Source: an uncultured Treponema sp.
Lineage (GTDB): Bacteria > Spirochaetota > Spirochaetia > Treponematales > Treponemataceae
Direction of reading: 5' to 3'
DNA length: 64,000 nt
Assembly: GCA_934718065.1 (NCBI GenBank)
Contig: CAKUZR010000009.1
Coordinates: 1-64,000, forward strand
The translations under genes and the position numbers were made by a program. The notes beneath the pieces are model-generated. The model saw nothing but the letters and a program-made list of their open reading frames with translations, was not told where the DNA came from and ran no database searches. Positions 1-8,700 of the stretch are shown piece by piece. Every line of letters starts with the position of its first letter. Position 1 is the stretch's first letter.

Positions 1-1
1 T

Positions 2-34
2 CTTGCTGACGAAGCTCTTACTGCCATGAATTAG
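2..34 (+). CDS. C-terminal tail of an upstream gene (partial)
   Basis: The window opens in a frame that reads ten residues (LADEALTAMN) and stops at a TAG. A terminator-like hairpin follows directly, which supports this being the end of a real gene entering from the left. Too little is visible to name the product. Confidence 0.35.
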   Translation, partial: LADEALTAMN

Positions 35-43
35 TAATTTAAG

Positions 44-69
44 AAAGTCGACTTGTTCGTTGACTTTTT
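44..69 (+). terminator. intrinsic terminator of the upstream gene
   Basis: A 9-bp stem (44-52 with 59-67, one G-T wobble) closes a six-base loop and runs into a short T tract. It separates the upstream gene tail from the lipoprotein start at 83. Confidence 0.55.
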
Positions 70-82
70 ATGGGAGAAAGAA

Positions 83-1400
83 ATGAAAATTACTCATAAG
101 GCTTTTACCCCCCCCCCGTTCAATATTTGCAGTATTTGCAATATTGATTGCATTGTTAGCTGGCTGTCAGAGCGATGATGAAAGTCACTCTCACACGTTT
201 GCCGAGTCGTGGTCATCTGACGAAACAAAACATTGGCATGCCGCCGATTGCGGACACGATGTAAAAAAAGATGAGGATGAGCATACTTTTAATTCCGGCG
301 AAATTACCACTCCGGCAACCGAAGAGACCGAAGGCTTAAAGACTTTTACATGTACGGTTTGCGGCTACAAAAAGACGGAGTCTATTCCAGTGGCAGGTCA
401 TACTCACACATTTGATATGGAAAACTGGGAAGCAGACTCAACTCATCATTGGCACAAGGCAACTTGCAAACACTCTGATGAAAAGGGCAATTATGCCGAG
501 CACTCTTTTGACGACGGTGAAATTACAACTCCGGCGACCGAAGAAACTGATGGCTTAAAGACTTTTACATGCACGGTTTGTAGCTACAAAAAGACGGAGT
601 CTATTCCAGTGCTAGGTCATACTCACACGTTTGATACGAAAAACTGGGAAACAGACGCAACTCATCATTGGCACAAGGCGACCTGCGAACATTCTGATGA
701 AAAGGGCAATTATGCCGAACACGTTGGCGACTGGACAGTAAAAACACCGGCGGATTACGGCATGCCTAAAGTTGAGGAAAGAACTTGTACCGTTTGTTCA
801 TATTATGAAGAAAGAACCGGCGACTACACAGGCGATTTTTATATGATTGTGAGCGATAGGCTTGTTGTCAACGGTAATATAGTTATAAAAGGTACAGTTT
901 CAAGAGGCAGCATTAACACCGGCGATAAAATAGCAATAAGCGGATACGACGAAGAGCTTGCTGCTTTGGAACTTTATAAAGGTAGCAGCAGAACTCAGTC
1001 GGAAAGCCTTGGTTACGGCGATGGAGAAATTTCAATACACCTTGGCGCAGTAGCCAACAGTGATAATATTAAAAGGCAAGCTGTTGTGTCAAAATACGGA
1101 ACAATGCAGTCTTATAACAAATTTTCGGCGAATATTTATCTATTCACGGAAGCTGAAGGCGGGCGAAAAACGCCGATTATTAGCGATTATTCCATAAATC
1201 TTAAAATAGGTGATGTTGAGGTAGGCACCGGCAAAATTACTCTTCCTGATAATGTGGAAATGTTAAAGCCCGGAGAAACAGGTACTATAACCATAACTTT
1301 GGACAATGCGATTCCTCTTTACGAAGGTTTAGGGTTCACCTGCATTAATAGTTCTAAGACAACTGTCCGCGGAACAGTTATGAGCTTGCTGAACGAATAA
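83..1400 (+). CDS. lipoprotein with His/Cys-rich repeats and EF-Tu domain II-III-like C-terminus; frameshifted (phase OFF) at C10
   Basis: ATG at 83 has a GGGAG six bases upstream and encodes a basic N-terminus. A run of ten C then throws the frame into an early stop. With nine or twelve C the frame continues into a hydrophobic stretch ending in a lipobox (LLAGC near 171), so the intended product is an exported lipoprotein of about 438 residues. The only open frame now begins at a TTG (144) inside the signal peptide, which I do not accept as the start. After the Cys come three repeats of about 70 residues, each with a THHWH-type His cluster and a TCTVC pair, possibly metal binding. The last 190 residues (from about 830) track EF-Tu domains II and III motif by motif: FYMIVSD, GTVSRGSINTGDK, EAEGGRKTP, ITLPDNVEMLKPGE, and an EGLGF segment where EF-Tu has DGLRF. 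No GTPase domain is present. Function unknown. Confidence 0.8.
108..117 (+). repeat. poly-C (C10) tract, predicted translational phase switch
   Basis: Ten consecutive C lie between the start codon at 83 and the signal-peptide core. Lengths of 9 or 12 join the two frames; 10 does not. This is the usual architecture of slipped-strand ON/OFF switching, but a homopolymer sequencing error would look the same. Confidence 0.75.
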
Positions 1401-1436
1401 CAACTCCAAGCTGAAAACTTGCCTCAAAAAAGAAAA

Positions 1437-1498
1437 ACAATGCTTCTGTCAAAAAATTGCAATATTTTGCAAAAAAGGCAGAAGCGTTGTTTTTTTTT
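1437..1498 (+). terminator. intrinsic terminator after the lipoprotein
   Basis: A 14-bp stem with G-T wobbles (1437-1450 with 1477-1490), containing a smaller TTGCAATATTTTGCAA hairpin, ends in a run of nine T. It lies 36 bases after the lipoprotein stop. Confidence 0.85.
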
Positions 1499-1501
1499 GT
1501 T

Positions 1502-1687
1502 ACAGTACTAAATTTTGTTAAAATTCAGCTTAAATTTTATTAAAATTCAGTCTAAATTTTGTTAAAATCACTCCTAAATTTTGTTGAAATCTAGTCTAAA
1601 TTTTGTCATAATCTATACTGAATTTTGTCGCAATCTGGCTTAAATTTTGTTAAAATTCAGCTTGAATTTTGATAGTGCAACAGTACT
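1502..1687. repeat. 22-bp imperfect tandem repeat array, seven and a half units
   Basis: Seven full units of 22 bp (1509-1662) and a partial eighth (to about 1672) follow the pattern TAAATTTTGTTAAAATTCAG plus two variable bases. Each unit carries an AATTTT/AAAATT dyad. The unit length is close to two helical turns. The array is bounded by the same octamer ACAGTACT at 1502-1509 and 1680-1687. It fills most of the 356-bp gap between the lipoprotein and hsdM. There are no spacers, so it is not a CRISPR. It could be a protein-binding array or a small inserted repeat; nothing in the sequence decides. Confidence 0.8.
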
Positions 1688-1740
1688 GTAATTTAAGCTG
1701 GAAAAAGTATTGTTTTTACCTTAAAACCTCAAAATTGTTG

Positions 1741-1746
1741 TATAAT
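1741..1746 (+). promoter_or_regulatory. -10 box of the hsd operon, leaderless geometry
   Basis: A perfect TATAAT ends ten bases before the hsdM ATG, and no Shine-Dalgarno sequence lies between them. No good -35 is seen at the usual spacing. A start about seven bases downstream of the box would leave a 5' leader of only a few bases. Confidence 0.55.
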
Positions 1747-1756
1747 CTGAAAATAT

Positions 1757-3388
1757 ATGGCAAAAGCAAAAAATAAAGCGGAAAAACCGCTTAATATTGA
1801 CGATATTCTTTTTAAATGCCGCGATATTCTTCGCAATGCAAAAAACTCAGGCTCCTTTTTTGAAAAGCGCGATATGATGCTTACTCTTATTTTTCTTCGG
1901 TTTATAGGAGAAAAGTTTGATGACGGAATCGAAAAACTTAAAAAAGAACTTGTAGCCCGCGGAATGGATATTAACAATCCCAATGTTAAAGCTGCATTTA
2001 TTGACGACCCGACTTTTACAGACGGAACATTTTATCTTCCGGAAGAATCACGCTGGAGCACAATCATCAGCACATCTGCAGGCGGTCTGAATGTTGCCCT
2101 TGATACAGCGCTTCGCAGTCTTTCGAATTCTAGTGAACAGTTAAAAGGCTGCTTTATTGAAGGTACTTTTACCACAAGAAATCTTGCTCCGAATGATATT
2201 AAACAGATTGTTGATGAAGTAACTAAAATCACCCACAAGCAGTTTGGAATGCAGAGAGACCTTATCGGCTATGTTTATGAATACTTTCTTAAAGAATTTG
2301 CGGTGAATGCCACAAAAGAAGACGGCGAATTTTATACTCCGCACGATGTTGTTGAATTGATTGCTAGTTTTATTCAGCCATTTGACGGAACATTGTACGA
2401 CCCTTGCTGCGGTTCGGGCGGAATGTTTGTTCAGAGCGCGGCACTGATTGAAGCAAAAAAAGGGGACATAAGCAAAATAAACGTTTACGGTCAGGAAAAA
2501 GAGCCTGCCACATATCGCCTTGCAAAAATGAATCTTGCGCTCCGCGGAATCAGCCATAACCTTGGCGGAGAAGCTGAAAATACTTTCCGGCTGGATCTTC
2601 ATAAGGGAATTGTTTTTGACTACATTATGGCAAATCCGCCGTTCAATCTGAAAAACTGGTTTGACCCCGACACGATGAAAACAAATGACAGCCGCTGGGT
2701 AAATTATGCCCTTCCTCCTGATAGCAATGCAAACTATGCATGGATTTTGCACATCCTTAGCCATTTGCGTCCAAACAAAGGCGTTGCCGGTTTCCTTCTT
2801 GCAAACGGCGCTTTGGGTGATGCCGATGGAACAGCCCCTGTTATCCGCCAGAAGTTGATTGAAAACGATAAGGTTGAAGCAATCATAATTCTTCCGAGAG
2901 AATTGTTTATTACAACAGACATCAGTGTTTCTTTCTGGATTTTGAACGAAAACAAGAAAGGCGGCAAATATCAGAATCGCACTCTGCGTAACCGTAAAAA
3001 TGAAATTCTTTTTATGGATTTAAGAAGCTGGACTGGAGACGAATGGAATAACGGCGTAAAAAACATGCAGAAAAAGAAGTTCGCTCTTACAACGGAACAG
3101 ATTTTAAAAGCCGCGGACATTTACCACAAGTGGCAGGAAGAAGGCTGCGACGGCAAAAATTATGAAGAGCCTGAACTGTACAAAAGCGTTGATTTTGAAA
3201 CAATAAAAGCAAACAATTTTTCTCTTGTTCCAAGCCGTTACATTAAGTTTGTATACCGCGATTCTAATATTGATTATGACGCAACTCTAAAAGAAACGAG
3301 CAGCTCCGTAAGTGAGCTTTTAAAAGCCCACGAGCAAAACACTGCAAAAATCAAAGCCGCATTTGAAGGACTTGGCTATGGAATCTAA
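1757..3388 (+). CDS. hsdM: type I restriction-modification system, N6-adenine methyltransferase subunit
   Basis: HsdM methylates adenine in the recognition site and forms the M2S trimer with HsdS. The 543 residues begin with a helical HsdM N-terminal domain. The SAM-binding motif reads DPCCGSGGMF near residue 217 (DPxCGSGG in the family), and the catalytic motif is ANPPFN near 294. The length is normal for the family. It is first in an operon with a BRO-like gene, hsdS and hsdR. The end overlaps the next start by 11 bases, which suggests translational coupling. Confidence 0.95.
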   Translation: MAKAKNKAEKPLNIDDILFKCRDILRNAKNSGSFFEKRDMMLTLIFLRFIGEKFDDGIEKLKKELVARGMDINNPNVKAAFIDDPTFTDGTFYLPEESRWSTIISTSAGGLNVALDTALRSLSNSSEQLKGCFIEGTFTTRNLAPNDIKQIVDEVTKITHKQFGMQRDLIGYVYEYFLKEFAVNATKEDGEFYTPHDVVELIASFIQPFDGTLYDPCCGSGGMFVQSAALIEAKKGDISKINVYGQEKEPATYRLAKMNLALRGISHNLGGEAENTFRLDLHKGIVFDYIMANPPFNLKNWFDPDTMKTNDSRWVNYALPPDSNANYAWILHILSHLRPNKGVAGFLLANGALGDADGTAPVIRQKLIENDKVEAIIILPRELFITTDISVSFWILNENKKGGKYQNRTLRNRKNEILFMDLRSWTGDEWNNGVKNMQKKKFALTTEQILKAADIYHKWQEEGCDGKNYEEPELYKSVDFETIKANNFSLVPSRYIKFVYRDSNIDYDATLKETSSSVSELLKAHEQNTAKIKAAFEGLGYGI

Positions 3389-4238
3389 TAAAGAAAAGAT
3401 ACAAATAAGACTTTTTGAAGAGCAGAAAGTCCGCACAATATGGAATGCAGAGGAAGAAGAATGGTATTTTTCTGTAGTTGATGTTGTTGCCATTTTAACC
3501 GAAAGTAAAGATGCTGCAGCATATTGGAGAAAACTTAAACAGCGGTTAAAAGAAGAAGGCAGTGAAACCGTGACAAATTGTCACGGTTTGAAAATGCAAG
3601 CTCCTGATGGAAAAATGAGGCTTACAGACTGCCTTAATACACAAGGCATTTTCCGTTTAATTCAGTCAATTCCTTCTCCAAAGGCAGAACCGTTCAAATT
3701 ATGGATGGCACAAGTTGCAAAAGAACGACTGGACGAAATGCAAGATCCCGAGCAGGGAATTCAGCGAGCTTTGGCAGAATACAAGGCATTGGGCTATTCC
3801 GACAACTGGATAAATCAGCGCCTAAAATCAATTGAAATCCGTAAAGACCTTACCGACGAATGGAAAAAGCATGGTCTTAAAGAAGGCGTTCAGTTTGCAA
3901 CTCTTACAGACATTATCTATAAAACCTGGGCTGGAAAAACTGCTAAGCAATATAAAGAATATAAAGGACTTAAAAAAGAAAATCTTCGCGACAATATGAC
4001 GAATCAGGAACTGGTTTTGAATATGCTTGCCGAAATGGCTACTACTGATATTTCAAAAGCCCGCAATCCGCAGAACTTTACTGAACATGCAGATACTGCC
4101 CGCCGTGGAGGGACAATTGCAAAAGAAGCCAGAGAAAAACTTGAATTAGAAACCGGCAAACAAATTGTGTCTCCTCTGAATGCAAAAGACTATTTTGAAC
4201 AGCAGCAGATTGAAGATAAAGACGATATGACGGAATAA
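3378..4238 (+). CDS. BRO-N / DinD-like protein inside the type I R-M operon
   Basis: I start it at the ATG at 3378, seven bases after AAGGA, rather than at an earlier in-frame codon; this gives 286 residues. The N-terminal 110 residues resemble the BRO-N/antirepressor fold (W-Y-FSVVDVVAILTES, then a LTDCLNTQGIFRLIQSI segment). The C-terminal half resembles DinD-like proteins, with TDEWKKHGLKEG and a DTARRGGTIAKEAREKLE stretch. Genes of this type recur between hsdM and hsdS in other genomes. The role is not established; a regulatory or DNA-binding function is inferred from the fold and position. Confidence 0.75.
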   Translation: MESNKEKIQIRLFEEQKVRTIWNAEEEEWYFSVVDVVAILTESKDAAAYWRKLKQRLKEEGSETVTNCHGLKMQAPDGKMRLTDCLNTQGIFRLIQSIPSPKAEPFKLWMAQVAKERLDEMQDPEQGIQRALAEYKALGYSDNWINQRLKSIEIRKDLTDEWKKHGLKEGVQFATLTDIIYKTWAGKTAKQYKEYKGLKKENLRDNMTNQELVLNMLAEMATTDISKARNPQNFTEHADTARRGGTIAKEAREKLELETGKQIVSPLNAKDYFEQQQIEDKDDMTE

Positions 4239-4242
4239 GACG

Positions 4243-5361
4243 ATGGCAGCAAGTAAGATTGAAAAAGCACCTTGGGTTAGACTTGGGGATTTAATTACTC
4301 AAAGACGGGAGAAAAACAATTCTTCTGGATTACCAATAAGAGGAGTTACAAGAGAAGGATTTATTCCTCCAAAACAAGAAGATGCTGATATATCTTTATA
4401 TAATGTTTTCTATAAAAATGATTTTGTTTTTAACCCTGCAAGAATGGAGTTAAATTCAATAGCATTAAATACAGATTTAGAAAAAGGAATTTGTTCATCT
4501 TTGTATGAAATTTTCTATGTTACTGATACTGGAAAATTAGATCCTGAATACTTAAATCTTTTCATAAAAAGAGATGAGTTTGCAAGGTATTGTTGGTATG
4601 ATGCAATTGGTTCTGCAAGAAATTATTATCGTGTAGCCAATATGCAGGATATAAAAATCCCGCTGCCATCAATCGAAACACAAAGAGAACTTGTGGCAGT
4701 CTACAACGGGCTAAAAGAGCTTGCAGAAGAAAACGAAAAACTTCTTGAACCGCTCTCAAAAAGCTGCCAGGCATTCATTGTAGACTGCAAGAAAAAATAC
4801 CCATCCAAACGCTTGGGAGATTACATCGAAGAAAGCGACGAAAGAAACTCTGCTGGAAAATATACGCTTGATGATGTTCGCGGAATAAGTAATTTAAAGG
4901 AATTGATTGAAACAAAAGCGGATATGAATGGGGTTTCTTTAACTCCTTATAAATTGTTAAAGCCAAAAGAGTTTTCTTATGTTTCTGTTACATCGCGAAA
5001 CGGTGATAAAATTTCATTGGCAATGAATAATACCGAAAACACATATATTGTTTCATCTTCATATATAAATTTCAAAGTCTCTAAAAAAGATGAATTGCTT
5101 CCAGAATTTTTATTTGCACTTTTGAATCGCAATTCATTTAATGCTTATTCGCGTTTCAATTCATGGGGCAGCGCAAGAGAAACATTCGACTGGTCTGAAA
5201 TGTGCCGTGTTCAAATCCCATTGCCGCCAATCAAAATCCAGCAAAAAATCGTAGACCTCTACAACTGCTACGAAGAATGTAAACGAATCGCAAATCAGGC
5301 AAGAGAAAAAATAAAGAGTCTATGCCCGGCATTGGTACAGAAAGCCGCACATAGTGGGTAA
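4243..5361 (+). CDS. hsdS: type I restriction-modification system, specificity subunit
   Basis: HsdS carries two target recognition domains, one for each half of the bipartite DNA site. In 372 residues the first half (about 1-165) ends with IPLPSIETQRELVAVY and the second (about 185-350) with IPLPPIKIQQKIVDLY. These conserved spacer repeats are the hallmark of the family. It starts four bases after the BRO-like stop. Codon use changes at about 4260-4650 and again at 4880-5150, where the recognition domains are AT-rich relative to the spacers, as expected for exchanged target recognition domains. Confidence 0.93.
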   Translation: MAASKIEKAPWVRLGDLITQRREKNNSSGLPIRGVTREGFIPPKQEDADISLYNVFYKNDFVFNPARMELNSIALNTDLEKGICSSLYEIFYVTDTGKLDPEYLNLFIKRDEFARYCWYDAIGSARNYYRVANMQDIKIPLPSIETQRELVAVYNGLKELAEENEKLLEPLSKSCQAFIVDCKKKYPSKRLGDYIEESDERNSAGKYTLDDVRGISNLKELIETKADMNGVSLTPYKLLKPKEFSYVSVTSRNGDKISLAMNNTENTYIVSSSYINFKVSKKDELLPEFLFALLNRNSFNAYSRFNSWGSARETFDWSEMCRVQIPLPPIKIQQKIVDLYNCYEECKRIANQAREKIKSLCPALVQKAAHSG

Positions 5362-5364
5362 TAG

Positions 5365-5726
5365 TGCCACACGGATTCGATTTTGCTAACGCAAAATCAG
5401 AAGGAGAAAAAATGATAAAAAAAGAAGACTTTAAATCACAAGGGATTCCTTATGAACGGGAAAAATTATTGCCTATCATTTATAAAGGAAAAAAGCTTTC
5501 AAAAGAATATTTTGCAGATTTTCTCTGTTATAATGAGATTATAGTAGAATTAAAAGCTGTCGGAGTGCTATCAAAACCTCATAAAGCACAAGTTTTGAAT
5601 TATTTGAACGCAGCAGATAAAGAAATAGGGTTGCTGATAAATTTTGGAGAAACATCTTTAAAGTGGGAAAGAATAACAAATTTTAAGAAACAGGAAAATC
5701 GTTAGATTTTCCGAATCCGTGTGGCA
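5365..5726 (+). mobile_element. 362-bp inverted-repeat element carrying a GxxExxY (PD-(D/E)XK-like) gene
   Basis: A perfect 15-bp inverted repeat bounds the unit: TGCCACACGGATTCG at 5365-5379 and its complement at 5712-5726. Just inside each end is a small hairpin. On the left it is GATTTTGC-TAAC-GCAAAATC (5379-5398); on the right it is GAAAATC-GTTA-GATTTTC (5695-5712). Read inward from either end both hairpins show the loop TAAC. The unit sits exactly between the hsdS stop and the hsdR ribosome-binding site. No target-site duplication is obvious. Confidence 0.65.
5412..5705 (+). CDS. GxxExxY family protein, short form lacking the N-terminal motif
   Basis: The start is the ATG at 5412 behind AAGGAG; a GTG at 5364 falls within the inverted repeat and is unlikely. 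The 97 residues match the C-terminal two thirds of the GxxExxY family (PDDEXK_3). They include YKGKKL, a FADF aspartate, IIVELKAV (the D...ExK nuclease signature), HKAQVLNYL and GLLINFG. The helix that gives the family its name (GxxExxY) is missing, so the protein is shorter than the usual 120-130 residues. It is the only gene of the inverted-repeat element. Nuclease activity is inferred from the motif, not demonstrated for the family. Confidence 0.8.
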   Translation: MIKKEDFKSQGIPYEREKLLPIIYKGKKLSKEYFADFLCYNEIIVELKAVGVLSKPHKAQVLNYLNAADKEIGLLINFGETSLKWERITNFKKQENR

Positions 5727-5746
5727 ATATAAAAAAGGAAAAAATT

Positions 5747-8700
5747 ATGTCAAAACTAAAACAATTCAACGGCAGATTCTGTGAATATGATTTTGAGAAT
5801 GTCTTCATCCAGTATCTTGAAGAGGCCGGGTGGACATATCAGGCAGGAGATGAAGTTGCCCGCACAAAGCTTGACGAAACCTTGATTCTTGATGATTTAA
5901 AGTCATTTTTAAAAGAGGCTAATCCTGATTTGCCCGAAGAAGATATTGCGCATATTTGTGATACAATGCGCCTTCTTGGAGGTCAGAGCCAGTTTGAAAC
6001 TTTGCATAAAGCCTATAATTATTTTGTTGATGGTCTTCAGTTTACAGGAAGCGATGGCATCCCCCGGACAATTAATTTTATTGATTTTGAACACACAGAT
6101 AAAAATATTTTCAAGGTTGTAAACCAGTTCACTGTTGAATACGTAAATAACAATGAAAAGAAAAATCGTCGTCCTGATATTCTGCTTTATGTAAATGGAT
6201 TTCCCCTTTGTGTCATTGAACTAAAAAATCCTGCGGATGACAAGGCGACAATCCATGATGCTTTTGAACAGATTACGCTACGATACTGGAGGGATATTCC
6301 GCATCTTCTTCATTACTGCCCGCTTGCATGTATCAGCGATGGAGTAAAAACTAGGCTTGGTACTGTAAAAACTCCGTACGAGCATTTTTATACATGGCGC
6401 AGAATCAATGATGATGAGCCAATAGCGGATTCTTCTTTAGATGAATTTGAATGTCTTGTTTATGGTGTTTATGCGCCGGAGCGATTTCTTGAAATATTCA
6501 GAGATTATATCTACTTTCAGGATAAAATCTTTGACTCCAATGAAGTTGAAATAGTCTGCCGTTATCCTCAGTTTTTTGCCACAAGGCTTTTAAGGGAAAG
6601 CATTAAACAATCTGTTGCCCGCCATACAGGAAAAGGCGGTACTTATTTTGGTGCTACAGGTTGCGGAAAAACTTATACAATGGCTTTTCTTGCACGCCAG
6701 CTTTCTCTTCGCTGCCAGAAAGAGCTTGGTTCCCCAACAGTTTTAATGATTGTTGACCGTGATGACTTGCAGAAGCAGAGCATTAAGCTTTTTGGAAAAT
6801 CAAAAGAGTTCTTGAGTCTTGGAGAGGTAAAGGTTGTAAAAACACGAAAAGAACTTCGTGATGAGCTTAAGATTCGTGAATCCGGCGGTTTTTATATCAC
6901 AACGATTCAAAAATTTTGTGACAGAAAAGATGACCCGATTGGCTTAATCAACGAAAGAAACAATATCATCTGTTTTAGCGACGAGGCTCATCGTACTCAG
7001 CTTGAAAACGCAAAACAGATTAAGTTTACAAAAGATGCTGACCAAAATATGAAGGCCCTTGTTTCAAAGCCTTATGCTAAGGTATTAAGAGAAGCTTTGC
7101 CTAATGCTACTTTTGTTGGTTTTACAGGAACTCCAATTGATGAAACCTACCAGACTTTTGGACAGGAAATTGACCGTTATACAATGGAGCAGGCTGTAGC
7201 AGACGGCCTTACAGTTCCAATTAAATATCATCCTCGCATTGCTAAGGTTTTAGCTGACCCAAAAACTGTTGCGCAGATTGAAGCATATTACAAAAAATGT
7301 GCAGTTGAGGGAGCAACTGAAGAAGATATAAATGCAAGCAAAGAAGCGATGAGTTCTATGGAAATAATTCTTGGTGAGCCTGGAAGACTTTCAAAACTTG
7401 CAATTGACATTCATGACGACTTTACAAGCCGATGCGAAAAAGATCCTGAGCGTGTTCAGAAGGCAATGATTGTTTGTGCAAACAGAAAAATTGCCTATGA
7501 CTTATTAATGCAATTCAAAGAAAAATATCCAGAATGGTTTGTTGAAAAAAAACATCCTGATGGAATGAAGGTGGCGCCGGAAAAACTTTCTGAGCTTAGG
7601 GAAATGCCGTATATTGCCATGGTTGCCAGTGTCGGTTCTAACGATAAAGAAGAAATGTACAACTATCTTGGCGGTGTAAAGAATGATGAGCGCAGCGATA
7701 AATTGGATGTTGCGTTCAAACAGCCGGAATCAAATCTTAGACTTGTCATTGTTGTAGACATGTGGATTACAGGCTTTAGCGTTGATACTTTGACTTATAT
7801 GTATAATGACAAGCCGCTTCAGAAGCATGGTCTTATTCAGACAATAAGCCGTGTAAACAGAAAATATCCTGGAAAAGAATTTGGTCTGATTATTGATTAC
7901 ATCGGCATAAGAGACAATATGCTGGAAGCTATGAAAGTATATGGTGGCGGACAGGGCGGAAAAGGACCTTCTGACGATGACATTGAGCAGGCTGCGGAAA
8001 TCTTCCGCGAAAATCTTGAAATCATAAAATCTCTTTTCAAGGAATTTGACCTTAGTCCGTTTATTGATACAAATACAACGGATATTCAAAGATACAAACT
8101 TTTGAATCTGGCTGCTGAGTATGTTTACAAGGCTACAGAAGAACTGAACCTTGAAAACAAAGGAACAAAAGCGGCAAAGAAAGTTTCTTTCAAAACATAT
8201 TTCTTGAAAATTGTAAAACGGCTAAGGGCAGCTTATGATATCTGTCAGCCTTCTGGAGAATTGTCAGATGAAGAATCTGCATTGGCACAGAGTTTTATGG
8301 CTATTGCCGGTTTTGTCCGCAAAATGAGTGGAACGACAGATTTAGATACAGATTCCATGAATAAATATGTAGCAAAGATGGTTGAAGAAGCTCTTAAATA
8401 CAGTAAAGTCGAGAACATTCTTCAGGAAGGAGAGCAGGTTGATATTCTTGGCCCGGAATTTTTGGAGCGTCTGGCTGATGTAAAAATGCCTGCAACTCGT
8501 CTTGAAATTTTAATGAAGCTTCTGCGAAAGAAGATAACTGAATACAGAAAAGTAAATAAGGCGTCTGCAAAGAAATATAAAGAAATGCTGGATGAAACAA
8601 TTGCGCTGTATCACGACAGAAGAAAACAGCTTTCTGCACAGGAGATTGGAGATACTCAGGAAATTACAGCCGACCAGATTATTGCAAACGCAACATTTCA

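Noticed and set aside
144-1400. Lipoprotein starting at TTG 144
   Set aside because: This start falls inside the hydrophobic core of the signal peptide and has no ribosome-binding site; the ATG at 83 plus a tract slip explains the frame better.
1509-1672. CRISPR-like array
   Set aside because: The 22-bp units are contiguous and degenerate with no unique spacers, and no cas gene is present.
5364-5411. GTG start for the GxxExxY gene
   Set aside because: It lies in the terminal inverted repeat and hairpin; the ATG at 5412 has AAGGAG at the right distance.
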